In this document: positions 44,210-55,501 of the stretch, in pieces
Numbering within the stretch: the stretch's first letter is position 1
Layout: each line of letters starts with the position of its first letter
Assembly: GCA_027563935.2 (NCBI GenBank)
Contig: CM050449.1
Span: 58,917,949 to 58,981,948 of the forward strand
Direction of reading: 5' to 3'
Length of the DNA: 64,000 bases
From: Costus lasius
Taxonomy: Eukaryota; Streptophyta; Magnoliopsida; Zingiberales; Costaceae
The notes under the pieces: model-generated
Told to the model about the DNA's origin: nothing
The model's database searches: none
What the model saw: the letters and a program-made list of their open reading frames with translations, nothing else
Made by a program: the position numbers and the translations under genes

Positions 44210-45874
44210 TGATAGGCCCCACAAGTGGATGGTTTCTATCGCAGTAATAAAATATAGTCCTTAGGGAGCTAGGTGTTAAGTACCAACCTTTAGTATCATT
44301 GATAGCTAGATAATCCAAAATAGGAGTCAAAAAATCTAAACTAAGATTGAAATATCGACTCATGAAATCGGTGCCTAGTAGGGAAAATTATAGTTTTACA
44401 AAGGTTCGGGACCACAGGTTTCACCACGTTGAATGAATAATGTAAAACATTGAATCATAATTTAGGAAATAGAAAACAAACTACCTTCTCTCGAAGCATA
44501 ATCTGACAATAAATCACCTAAGGTGATCAATCCTATTATACAGATTACCTTCTCTCGAATCGTAATCCGGTGCCTACTTAAGCTAATTTCCTACTCATGT
44601 AGCAAAACTAACTTAAGAAAGACCCAATGGGCTCTATGGTAATCGTTGATCCTCTAGTGACTTTGAACGACTCTCGTAATTCAAGTCACAAGTTCAAATA
44701 GGTAGTCGAGTGTTACGATTCACCTCTCGGTTCTTCTCATAACACTTACCACATAACAATGTTTGGCCAAAACATAAATATGCAATAAGCACACCACATT
44801 TAAATAAGTCAATTTACTAGAAGGTATCACTGAGATTCATAAAAGATGTTTATATGTGAAAATTTGTCTAACGGGCTACACCAAAGTCCCGAACTAGGGT
44901 TTTACGCTAAAACATACATCGTTTAACTCATAAAAACCCAATAAAATACAACCAAAAGTTAAGGAAATTACATGTCAAGGGTAGGAGACAACAAATCTTC
45001 GATTTTCTCTCGAAAGCCCCAAAGAAATCTGGTCAAACAAGCCCTCGAACAAGCAAAATTGCCCTCTTTTCACCCTAGTCACGTCTCTCAAAAGTTTGAA
45101 CCATGTAACTGCCCAAAATCCCATCTTTTATTCCTAAATCGAAGCATTGGGTGGTTAGGAAGGATTATTGGAGTTTTCCCCAATTTCTAGGCTCTTGGAT
45201 CATCGGATTTGGTAAAGAAATGGTCGATGGTCGCGATCTATAGACGCCGTCATGGGCGTGAAGACCATCACGGCCAAGCCGTGACGAGTTCGTCAGTCTA
45301 GAAAGTGGGTCTTCATGGCCATGATGATCAACATGGGCCGGCCATGATGAGCGCATAAAAACCTGGATTGAAGAACATGGTTGTGCTTCATGCCCGTGCT
45401 TGACTCGGCAGAAATTTTGTTGATGCCCATCACGGGCGTGATGAGCTCGTAAAAGTCCGGGAGGATGATCACGCCCGTGATGACTTCGCTGAAATTTCTG
45501 ATTTCTGATGGTCACGGCCATGATGACTATCACGGCCAAGCCATGATGGATGCGCTGATAGAAGACTAGGATGCCGAAATGATCACGGCCGTGATGGCTA
45601 TCACGGCCAGGCCGTGATCTCCAAAAAATACTCCAAAAATTCTAAAATTTTTCCTGTGACCTTGGTGATCTGTGATGTATCTTCCTGTAACTTCAAATTT
45701 TCAAAATTGTCATGAAAATAGGATCAAATGACCTGTATTTCACAAATAAATGAAAGAATAGTGAAGATTCTGAACTTTACAAGAAAAGATACTAAATTAA
45801 GTTATAAAACAAGATTAAAGCCTGAAAAATTCATATGAATGGTACATTAAATCATATAAAAATAGCACTCATCA
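44210..45874 (-). mobile_element. 5' LTR of the Athila-type derivative
   Basis: On the minus strand it starts TGATGAGTGCTATTTTT at 45874 and ends GGGGCCTATCA at 44210, next to the primer-binding site. It is 1665 bp and noncoding. It sits inside an Athila integrase reading (45875 onward), so it was inserted into another Athila element; the left half of the target is not visible. Confidence 0.7.
45235..45640. repeat. Hairpin-type repeat cluster in the Athila LTR
   Basis: At least eight words of type ATCACGGCCGTGAT or ATCACGGGCGTGATG, with self-complementary pairs such as GATCACGGCCGTGATGGC. Confidence 0.65.
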
Positions 45875-46720
45875 ACTATGTGTCCAAGTGGTTGAGGCTT
45901 CCGCAGATGCTACTAATGACTCGAGGGTCGTTATGAAGCTTATGAAGAGAACAATCTTCCCCATATTTGGGATTCCACGGATCTTGATAAGTGATGGAGG
46001 CTCTCACTTTATAGAGTAGTGATTTGGAGCATTCTTAAAGAAGTTTGGAGTAAAGCATAAAATTGTCACGCCCTACCATCCTCAAACTAGCGGTCAGGTG
46101 GAGGTTTCAAATGGAGAGATCAAGCAAATCTTAGAAAAGACCATATCCAGATCAAGGAAGGATAGGGCACTTAAAGCTACCTAATGCTCTATGGGCTTAT
46201 AGGACCACATACAAGACCCCCTAGGTATGTCTCATTTCCAAATTATTTATGGGAGTCTTGTCACTTACTCGTTGAAATTGACCACAGGGCATTTTGGGCC
46301 ATCAAGCAACTCAACTATGACTTCAAGAGTGCTAGTGAGAAGAGGAAGCTCCAACTGGATGAACTAGAAGAGATGCACCTCTTTGCATATGAGAATGCCA
46401 AGAATTACAAAGCACGAACCAAACATTGGCATGATAAGTGCATCTTGAAGAAGGAGTTCCACGAAGGTGACAAAGTGTTGCTATTTAATTCCAAATTGAG
46501 GCTTTTTCCAGAAAAGCTACAGACATGATGGTCTAGTCCTTTTGTGGTGCAACATGTCTGACCTTATGGCGCCATCACTATTTGGACATAACGCACTGGA
46601 AGCTTTAGTGTAACCAGGGTCTTACCCTTTTAGACGAGTGGATTGAGAAGGGGGTTGTTCTTACCCTTTCAGATCTCGTGGACTTGGTGAATTAAAAAAT
46701 GCTTATGGTTGAGTTATTGA
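45875..46720 (+). pseudogene. Athila-type integrase, C-terminal half, degenerate
   Basis: Translation in shifting frames gives NYVSKW, then ADATNDSRVVMKLMKRTIF, GIPRILISDGGSHF (second catalytic Asp region), YHPQTSGQVEVSNGEIKQIL (catalytic Glu region), then LVEIDHRAFWAIKQLNYDF and EGDKVLLFNSKLRLFPEKL. This is the integrase core and C-terminal domain of the gypsy Athila/Tat group. A 1-base loss near 45893, a TAG near 46017 and further shifts disable it. The left part is displaced by the LTR at 44210-45874. Confidence 0.82.
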
Positions 46721-47737
46721 CCCTAAACTAGAGTTTTTGGGAGGCAACCAAAGTTTTTATTTGCTTGTCTGATGTTGAGTTGATTTTTAGTTGCCTTTAG
46801 ATGAACACTTTGGTTGATTAGTTTTGCTTTGTTTGATATGTTTTCATTAAGGATCTTTGCTTATAGTGGTTTATTTTGTGTTGTAGGATTTATTGGGAGA
46901 GTAGGCTATGTAAAGCTGCAGTTTTTAGCGTAACAGAGAACTTCACAACTAGGTGAACACACTAGGGTTCACCCATGAAGTCTACTATAGATGGTGAAAA
47001 GCTAGTTTTTCATAGAGAAGATCACAGCCAGATGATGAATTCGGTGTTCAGACGTGAAATATACTATACTGGAATATCATATTTCTAGCCGAGAATTTCA
47101 TGGCCGGGTGAAGATTTTAGGGTTCACCTGTGAAGGCTACTGTATGCGAGCAAAGAAGATTTTACACAGAATACTTCACGGGTAGGTGAACACATCGGGG
47201 TTCACCCATGGTTATGAATGGGCCAAATTCTTATAGAATACTTCACGGGTGGGTGAACACACCAGGGTTCCCCCATGATTCCGAACATGCAGAAATCCTA
47301 CAGAGAGCTTCACGGTCTGGAGAACACATTGGTGTTCACCCGTGATTTCATATATGATGAAATCTTATAAAGGACTTCACGGCCGGGTGAACACTAGTGT
47401 GTTCACCCATGTTTCCAAAATTAACCCAGCATATTTATACACACGCACGGCAAGGGTTTTGCACCAAACCTATCCCGCTACCTCTCCTGATGTAGCTCCT
47501 TCCTTATTGGGCGATCCATCTGCTTTTTATTGTTTCCAGGTGGATTCTTAGTCTCCATCTTGGACTTCCCTCAAGGTTTGCACTCTCCAACACCAGTATT
47601 TGTGACTATTTCGTGCTTCTCTTTATATTTCAGATTGTTCCGCTGCCTGACGCCCCTTTCACTGCCAACGTCAACAATCCCTCTATATTGCTTCCAACTC
47701 TTATTCAGCACCACTAGTCACCATAGCGTAACTTCCT
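46721..47737 (+). other. Spacer between Athila integrase and ORF-1-type pseudogene
   Basis: No gene is supported. It holds the post-integrase motif TTTTTGGGAGGCAACC (about 46734-46749) and a hairpin array at 46935-47420. Confidence 0.5.
46935..47420. repeat. Hairpin array of type CACGGGTGAAC...GTTCACCC
   Basis: About seven units of 55-75 bp. Each has CTTCACGG or GGGTGAACAC followed 5-15 bp later by GTTCACCC, so each can form an 8-10 bp stem. Confidence 0.75.
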
Positions 47738-49258
47738 ATGGCACCTAAACGCAAGGTCTTGGTCGCTCGGCGGTCCATCCCATATCCCATGTGCAACTCT
47801 TCCACGGATGAAGACGAGAATATGCCTACGCCACCATCACGTCCTCCTCAGCCACAACCGCCGAGATCTCATGTCACACCCTCTTTTTTCATGCCAGCCT
47901 TCATCTTCAACGTGGCACCAGCCCCCAACTCTTGCGTAGAATGAGTTTGGTATTCTCTTTCAAAATGCCGAGCAGGAAGAACAATACAACCTGCTAGTTC
48001 AGTGCAGAGTCACAAACACGCGTTACCTGGACAAAGGAACACTAAGTATGCTTGGCTTGTTAGATGATGTAGAATGGCTATACTCCAACATTAGCTGGGG
48101 CAGTTCTTTCAGATGGCCCACCAGACTTATGTGGGGCTGACGCTGGAATTCTTTAGCTTTATCGATGTCCGGGCAGAGACCATCATTGATGCTGACCCCG
48201 GACTCCTCACCTTCCGGATGGGCAACATCGAGCACTCTATGATGCTGGCACAGTTGCACGGCGTCTATGGTTTTCCGGAACCCTGCATGCTCAAGGTGCC
48301 AAGGGAATACTCAGAGAACATCTTTTGGGGGGGGGGGGGGGACATTACTTCAGAATATAACTTTTCCAGAACCCTGCATGCTCATGCAGCATTAGCACCC
48401 CAGTCTTATGTTATGTTCATCGGGTTCTAGCCCATACCATATTTGGACGTGGCGAGAGTGATGATATGATCCGTCAATCTGAGTTATTTTTTATGGGCCA
48501 TGTTACACTCTTTTCAGGTCGATTTTGGATATTACCGGGCGCAGCAATTTAGTCAGGTTGCTCATTCGTCGAAAGGAACTATAGTTATGGGTGGCTTGAT
48601 CACCCCGCTTGTAGTCTCTTTGAGAGTCATCCCATACGGCACACCTGAAGGACGTGCCAACAACCCGCTTGATATCGAGTCATGTGTTGCTATGAAGCTT
48701 CTTGTTTGTTGGGGTGACTCGTACTGCCTAACCTTTAAAGGTAGCCCGTTCACCCTTCCAATGCCTAACTTTGAGCGCACTACCATGCGCGAGAGGAAGA
48801 ACTAGCGGATTGAACTGGTAGCCGACCCAAAGCCCGACCTAGTTGATACAGCTCCTCCTACCCTCGTTGCATTTGATTTTGGTAGCACTTCTTCTATTGG
48901 GTCCATGATGGCCCTTCTTCAGGAGATGCGCGCGGAGCAGCTTTGCCAAGGAGGGGAGCTATTTCACTAGGGAGAGGTTTAGGACTAGATGGACCTTGCT
49001 TTGCAGTACATATGCCAGGAGCAGTCCTACTTGGGGGACAGACAGTGAGCCATGGAAACATAAATGGAACGCGAAGTCAAGATGGTAAATAATGTGTGGG
49101 AGAAGCTATCTTCCTTGGATGAGAGATTGGCTTTTCTTTCCGCTGATAACGTGGAATGGGTGACCGACTCTTCAGAGGAGGAACAACCCAATTACTCATA
49201 CCGCAGCGAAGGCAAGAGTTCTCGGGCTCAAGGCTCTCGGCCTCAAAGGAAGAAGTGA
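47738..49258 (+). pseudogene. Athila ORF-1-type protein, degenerate (plus strand)
   Basis: It starts MAPKRKVLVARRS with a Pro-rich N-terminus (47738), shifts frame near 47940, then gives VNTRYLDKGTLSMLGLLDDV, a block with TFRMGNIEHSMMLAQLHGVYG, VMGGLITPLVVSL, FTLPMPNFERTTMRERKN and a C-terminal coiled-coil-like part that ends SSRAQGSRPQRKK at 49258. Several stops (near 48428, 48803 and 48970) and a 15-G run break it. Its minus-strand relative is at 41663-42893. The role in the element is unknown. Confidence 0.65.
48327..48341 (+). repeat. Run of 15 G
   Basis: An uninterrupted poly-G tract inside the ORF-1-type pseudogene. Such runs are prone to length error in sequencing, so the frame across it is uncertain. 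Confidence 0.9.
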
Positions 49259-50543
49259 GCCTCTCCACTTCTGGTCTCCCACCTACTCCTCTCCCGTACC
49301 GATTTTCGCATAGAGGACTATGTGACATTTAGAGTGGGTGAGCTGTCTATTTTCTAGTTATTTCCTGCTGTTGTGATGTTTCTCTATGACTTACTGCTTT
49401 CTTTTTATGATGGTTAGTTTGTTTGCTACTTTATTTTGCTTGTGTGGATATTCATTTGGCATTGTTCTTATATGCTAGTACTTGTGGGCCTGGTCTCATC
49501 TCCAGGCCCCGACTATGATGTATGATACTTGGATATGTTTCTTTGTGCTGGTACCATGTGACGTTCCCTATCTTATTGTTTTATTATGTGGATGAGCTTA
49601 TGTTGTCATGATTATAGATTGAATGATGGTATGACTATTATCATGCTTTAGATATAGTCGTGTTTATTATGCTTTAGTGGAGTTATCTTGATCCTATGAT
49701 AGCTAAGTTTAATCTTTCAAATTGGATTCATGCTGGGTGCGGAATAATTATGACTTGTTGAATGCACCATCTAATTAGAAAATACTCTATGATCATGTAT
49801 GTTTGTTCTATGATTCTTGAATCTTTTGATTAGGCTGTTTAAGACTGTTCATTAGTCAGTCACACACTTCGGTGAATGTTCAATGATGACATGCTAGTAG
49901 TATACATATGATTTCATATTGAGGTGCATATTTACTTATCTATTTCTTGAGTCCTTGTTTCTTGTTGGGGGACGACTACATATGAAATGAAGAACTCTAC
50001 CATTACTTTTCATGTTCATCTACTATTTAGTAAAAAAACCTTTTAGATTCCTCTACTTGGCACTACGAAAAATTGATAGTGGTACCTAAGATATGAGTTG
50101 AAATCTAAGAGAGACTCCTCTACTTGGCACTGCAAAAAAAAATTGGTAGTGGTACCTAAGAATATGAGTTGAAGTCTGATATCACTATTAGTTTTGATTC
50201 TAAACTTGGACACAATGAGAAGAGACCACACAAGAGCATACTTCCCAAATAATACATTTGTGTCTAACCGAACAAGTAGATTTTGGATGATTTGGATTTG
50301 CATGAGTAATATGTATGCTTAGTTGAGTTTTTGTTTGCCATTAGCTGAATTCCTTGACTTTTACAAATTGTGGGACCTAACCATTAAGCATTTCAGACAT
50401 CTAATTATTTGATTTCTTTTGTTTGGATCATGGATTACTCATAGATATTATTTGATTGGTTGCATATTTTCAACATGAATAATTACTTTCGCACGTAGCA
50501 TGCATTTCATCTTAGTTTATTGTTTGAGGACAAGCAAAGATCT
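49259..50543 (+). other. 3' noncoding region of the plus-strand Athila element
   Basis: No ORF or RNA gene is supported. A direct repeat of about 65-70 bp (units near 50051 and 50118, sharing CCTCTACTTGGCACT) lies within. The end reads GAGGACAAGCAAAGATCTAA, typical of the sequence just before the polypurine tract in plant Athila/Tat elements. Confidence 0.5.
50051..50180 (+). repeat. Tandem duplication, two units of about 65-70 bp
   Basis: Units share CCTCTACTTGGCACT, TAGTGGTACCTAAGA and ATGAGTTGAA, with an A-run length difference. Confidence 0.8.
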
Positions 50544-50558
50544 AAGTTTGAGAGTATT
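50544..50558 (+). promoter_or_regulatory. Degenerate polypurine tract of the plus-strand Athila element
   Basis: AAGTTTGAGAGTATT precedes TGATACC. In intact elements the tract is of the form AAGTTTGGGGG. Confidence 0.6.
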
Positions 50559-51227
50559 TGATACCATGCATTTTGACAGTGATTTCTAGCAGTACTTTAT
50601 CTCAAAACGAGGCTAATTTTAATATTTTTATGCTCTATTTAGGCTTATTTACTTGTTTGCTTCAGAATCATCAATTTTTCTTATCTTTATACGATTTCAA
50701 GTAAAATCACTTATTTTTGGAGTCCTTTGGAGATTTTAAAGTCATGAGGTGATTCCTTATGAGGAGACAAGCCTACACAGCAAATTTGGGATCAATCGGA
50801 GTTCACTTGAAAATCACGGCTAGGTGAACACACCGGGGGTTCACCCGTGATTTGCATGCAAGTCTGAAATTGCACAGAACACTTCAAGGCTAACCCAAGA
50901 TCTTGGTGTTTGGCCGTGATTCCATCAAAGAGAATTTGTACATAAATGAATAGAATACTTCACGGATTGATGAACACGGAGGTGTTCACCTATAATTTAT
51001 ATTTTGCAGAACTTCACATAATACTTCACATGCGGGTGAATGCATTAGGGTTCGCCCGTGATCACGATTATGACTCTGAGTTCCATCTAGTTTTCTTTCG
51101 ATTTTGAGCTCATGAAAAGTCCAAAAAAGGCAAGAAAATACATTTTATGAAGCTAAGAGGGAGGCGAATTAGAAGAATATAAAAGCCCTCTTTTTGGTTG
51201 CCTAATTAGCGAGCAATTGACGAACGA
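50559..51227 (+). mobile_element. 3' LTR of the plus-strand Athila element, left part
   Basis: It starts TGATACCATGCATTTTG after the polypurine tract. It carries hairpin units at 50805-51065 and is cut by a D-like LTR at about 51228. Confidence 0.65.
50805..51065. repeat. Hairpin array in the Athila 3' LTR
   Basis: Four units related to 46935-47420, with ATCACGGCTAGGTGAACAC paired to GTTCACCCGTGATT and decayed variants. Confidence 0.7.
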
Positions 51228-52423
51228 AAGTATATGGCCATACCCAAGTGAAAGCCTGATTTTGTCATGACCATGAGATTGTGTGAAAATAAAGTGGTGG
51301 CACACTTTATCCAATGGGATATTAGTTTGGAAAAGAGACTGTAATGCATTGGTATCTTGTTGCGATGATGGGATGTCGATGTTGATATCCATTACAAAGA
51401 CTTGGGTAGCAGCGATGCACTATTAGATGCCACTCTCTGCTTGCGATGACTTGAGTTCATCACTGCCAACGTTAGAGGAACCTATAGGGTTGCACACCTT
51501 GATACTCGAGTTCTCATATTGATCGAGTAGCCTTATGATCGAGTTATTGGATAACTCAGATCTATTTGGGAGATTTCATTAGCGTCAATGTGCCTGAAGA
51601 GATGGAAGTGACTTATTGGAGCTAAACTTCACTTTTGGCAGGTTGACCCTGTGTTAATTACAGTTAGCCATATTTAACTAGGGTTACATGGGCCCAATGG
51701 GCCAAATGAATTGTAGCATGGCCCAATGGGCCATGAGGATAAGTTGAATGGGCACAATAGTTATAATGAGAATTTAATTCAGAATTTAATTATGCATTTA
51801 ATGTTATTAAGAGCTATAACAAGAATTTAATTCTACATTTAATTCTGAATTTAATTCTACATTTAATGCTAATAAGAGCCATAATGGAAATTTAATTCAG
51901 GATTTAATTTTGCATTTAACTTAGAATTTGAAGGGGCACCATGTTTTCTATAAAGGAAGAAGAGACGAGGAGATTACATGGGGTTGGGAGAGCTCAGACA
52001 TCTTCTCCTCTTGGTGATTTGCAAGCTTGGAGCTCGACGACATCTTCCTCCTTCCTCTCTTCTTGGCGTTTGTAAGGTTAGACCTTGGCAGTATCTTCGT
52101 CCTTTTCTATCCTCTTGGCGCATCCTTATTGTGGTTGGCGTAAGTGCTTGAGGAGAACTCTCAAGGCATGTATCTTCTTCCCGAGGTTAGCACTGGCGTG
52201 GAAGAAGAGAACTCGAGCATCGTTTGTGTGCGAGACTGCAGAGGGTGCACACTTGGGCGCTTATATCGCATTCGTTTGCTTCGCTTCAAGTTATCATCTC
52301 TTACTCACCGTATCAATTCCGTCCCATCACATGATCTTCTGGGTTTTTGGGACTGACCTGTTTCAGGGATTGCTTCTGCTGTGTATGTCTGTTAAATTTT
52401 AAAATCCCTGGGGTTTCCCAACA
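51228..52423 (+). mobile_element. 5'-truncated LTR related to the D copia LTRs
   Basis: From GTATATGGCCATACCCAAG it parallels 751-939 and 2612-3801 of D1 at clearly lower identity. It ends GGTTTCCCAACA at 52423. It has TATAAAG at 51949-51955. Neither a primer-binding site nor a polypurine tract adjoins it. Confidence 0.7.
51765..51925 (+). repeat. AT-rich tandem repeats of type AATTTAATTC
   Basis: AATTTAATTC and CATTTAAT words recur about a dozen times inside the D-like LTR, upstream of its TATA box. Absent from D1. Confidence 0.7.
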
Positions 52424-52445
52424 AAGGCGATGTGGAGAAGCGCCA

Positions 52446-53358
52446 AGGATAGAGCACCTTAGCATAGACTTTGTTCTTGGCCTACCCAGTACTACATCTC
52501 GAATCGACTCAATCTACGTAGTAGTTGGTCGATTCAAGAAAATTAACCACTTCATCTTCCGTACAAAGACAACGGATGCATCTCATGTCACAAATCTCTT
52601 TGCCCGTGAGGTTGTACGCCTCTATGGACTTCCTCTGTCTATAGTATCCGATCACAATACCCTCTTTGTTAGCCATTTCTAATGATCACTATGGGCACTA
52701 GTAGGAAGTACCTTGTTATTTTTGATGGCCTATCACCCACAAACCGATGTTCAAAAAGAGGTTATCAACCAGAGTTTAGGCAACTTGCTTCGGTGTCTTG
52801 TGGGCGATCACTCGAGGAGTTGAGACACTATGCTCCCTATTACAAAATTCGCATATAATAGCAGTCAATCGGTCTACCAAATTGAGTCTCTTCCAAGTTA
52901 TCCTTGTCCAACAACTATGCAAACTGATTGACTTGCATGACCTTCTCCTAGATTCCCACATGTATGAGCATGCATATTCCTTTGTCCATCACATAACAAG
53001 TTTGCATGATGAAATTCAGCATCAAATCTTTATAGGCAATACTAAGAATGAAATAAAGGCCAACGAACATCATAGGCCACAACACTTTTATGCAGGTGAC
53101 TTGGTGATGGTGCACATCCACCCTGAGCGAGTGGCGAATCGGGCACATTTTAGGCTCCAAGCACAATACATTGGGCCATATGTGGTCTTACAGCAAGTCG
53201 GCTCTAACACCTATGTCCTGGTCCTATTGGTGAGCATAGGAGTCAATCTAGTCTTCAATGTCAGAGATCTTCTACCCTACCATGACCCACTAGAGGAGCC
53301 TCTTGTTGCTGAGGCACAATCACTTAGTTCTCCGGAGATGAACTCTTCAAACCCATAG
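52446..53358 (+). pseudogene. Ty3/gypsy integrase, degenerate
   Basis: It reads IEHLSIDFVLGLPSTTS (first catalytic Asp), then a REVVRLYGLPLSIVSDHNTLF block (second Asp; the usual SDRD is SDHN), then YHPQTD with VINQSLGNLLR. After stops and shifts the C-terminal part is open from 52798: DEIQHQIFIGNTKNEIK, HFYAGDLVMVHIHPER, YIGPYVVLQQVGSNTYVL, VFNVRDLLPYHDP. This is the integrase core and C-terminal domain of a chromovirus-like gypsy element. The upstream pol is missing because the D-like LTR abuts. It is a relic. Confidence 0.85.
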
Positions 53359-53363
53359 GGGAT

Positions 53364-54490
53364 TGATGTAGGAAGGTCAAGCATCAAAGATGGAGAAATT
53401 CCAAAATAGAAATCAGCCATAAATAATTTTGGCCAAGACCATCACTACCGTGAAGAAATTCATAGTGAGGCCGTGAAAGGCTCTATAGATTCGGATGAAA
53501 GTGCGGAGTCTAGACGTGAACAAATGCATGGCCATATCGTGAATGGCTCGGCAATAATGCACATGTGCACAGTGCCTAGGCGTGAACCCCATCACGGCCT
53601 AGAAGGATTTGGAACTCCAGAAATCTCCCCATCACGACCATGGAATCTTGCATGGCCTAGCCATGAAAGGCTCAGAACTCCCGAAATCACCTTGACGACT
53701 CCACTTCGATGATGATTGATGACATCCATCTGGGCAAGGATCTACTCCCCCTAGGAAGGCCAAGAGAGTCTGGAACAACCATGCTATGACATTCACAATG
53801 CATAAGCCAACCTCGGACTATTATTTGGGGGCTCATTAGCCCCTCATCCACCCAAATGGAGGTCATTCGACCCATGTGTTTGATGCCACATCAGCACAAA
53901 GAACCAGAAAAGGATCTTTATCATAAGTTGTTAATGAAAGTAGACATGTGCAAGGTATGATATTCCCTCCCTTAATCTATAAAAGGGAGCTGGAAACTAG
54001 TCTTTTCTTTTAGCTTACTTGTGTGATAGGAGCGAACCATAGAGAGGTAAGAGTGTTTGGATTAAGGTGTTCTTCCCTTCTGGAGGCCTGATCCTCCTCT
54101 TTCCTCGGTTGTAATTGCTTTCTAATTTCAAGAAGTAAATCGCTATTCAGAGCATCATGTTCTCCTATTTTTTCATTTTCGTTGCGTCCTTATTGTGAAT
54201 TTGTTTTCCCCTTAAACCACGAGCATCCATGTGCCGGCGATGTGGTTAGCTCTCTTTCTCTCTAGTGATGGTTCATAGGCGCACGAGCTGGATCGGCGCA
54301 TAGTCCACTGCGCTCATTTGTGCAAAGCTTGAAATCGCTATCTCGCTAAGAGGTTAGTAAGGTCTAATATTGTAGATTGGGTGTCATTGTTACTTCTTCT
54401 TTTGTGTTGCCCTAAAATGAGATCCTTGCTCTTTCCATATTGCTTTCTCGTGGTTTCTCGTTGCTATTTTTGACACACATTTTACATCCC
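53364..54490 (+). mobile_element. Probable 3' LTR of the gypsy element at 52446-53358
   Basis: After the integrase stop a purine tract (ATAGGGGAT) precedes TGATGTAGGAAGG, a plausible LTR start at 53364. TATAAAA at 53978-53984 lies in a U3-like position. The 3' border is uncertain. A hairpin cluster of CACGGCC and CGTGAA words lies at 53420-53700. Confidence 0.55.
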
Positions 54491-55501
54491 CTGTCTCAAG
54501 ACCCAGTGAGGCCGGTTTCAGTGAAAGAGGCGCAAGAAGTGGGTTGGACAAATTGAGTAGGGTATTCTCATTGAATTGCCTTCAATTAAAAGGCTTATCT
54601 CATCTATCAATTTGTGCATTGTGAAAGCACACAAATTAAGGGCATGGCCCGTTGACCATGCCGGGTGGGAAGCACTTGGCTATGTATAAATAAGCAAGCA
54701 ATGGGTTGGGGCAAGATGCATTACACTATTCTCTCTTCTCTCTCTAGCCATCCACCCCCTTCTCCCTCTGGTCCTTGTGTGTTATTGCCCTCCTTCTTCT
54801 TCCTCTCCCTGCCATGACCAACAAGGAGAAAATTTTGCAATGTTGCCCTCCTTCTCCCTCTGCTCCTTCGGGCAAGATACATTATTCTATCTTCTCTCTC
54901 TACCCTTCTACCCCCTTCTCCCTCTACTCCTTATGCAATGTTGCCCTCCTTCTTCTTCCTCTCCTCACCATGAGCCTCAAGGAGAAAATTCTCCAAGGCT
55001 TGGATACTTGCTTTCGAGGCTAGCACTATGAACGAAGTGAGTGATCTTTAAGGGGTCATTGTGTGGATATGTATTAAGGACAAACACTTGAGCACCTACA
55101 ACTTGTCAGCTAACAATGTCAATCATGTTGTAAAGGTATGTTTACCATCTTGCGCTTAGTCGCATCATGTATGGATCATCAAGGGAAGCAAAAACCAATT
55201 TTTTTATATATACATATTTTTTTGTCCAAAAATTTTATTTGCCTACAATTTTTCCCAAAAGCTCACTGACAAGAATTCGATGAAATCTTAATCAAATCAC
55301 AAAGGATTTCAAGGACACTTGATGCCATAACTCGTCCTCATGCTCCTAGCCATCATCTATAGAATTTGTCCACTCCAAATTGATAAATTGTATCAATTCC
55401 AATAATTGGAAGTCACCATTTAAACTCAGTTGCCTCTTTGCTTTGATTTGGCGGGGAAGATAGTGGCAGGAGCTCAAAATTAATGGATTTGCTACCCTAA
55501 G
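54491..55501 (+). mobile_element. Diverged copia-type LTR remnant with tandem duplication
   Basis: The segment around 54990-55150 resembles the end of the D1 LTR (GCTTGGATACTTGCTTTCGA beside CTTGGATCTTCTTCCCGA, then the conserved order of short words). TATAAATA is at 54685-54692. The stretch 54712-55010 holds two pyrimidine-rich units of about 150 bp. From 55150 to 55501 I see nothing further. No gene is supported. Confidence 0.4.

Noticed and set aside
52347..52445. Coding start upstream of the gypsy integrase
   Set aside because: The open frame here lies in the end of the D-like LTR and is only accidentally fused to the integrase frame.
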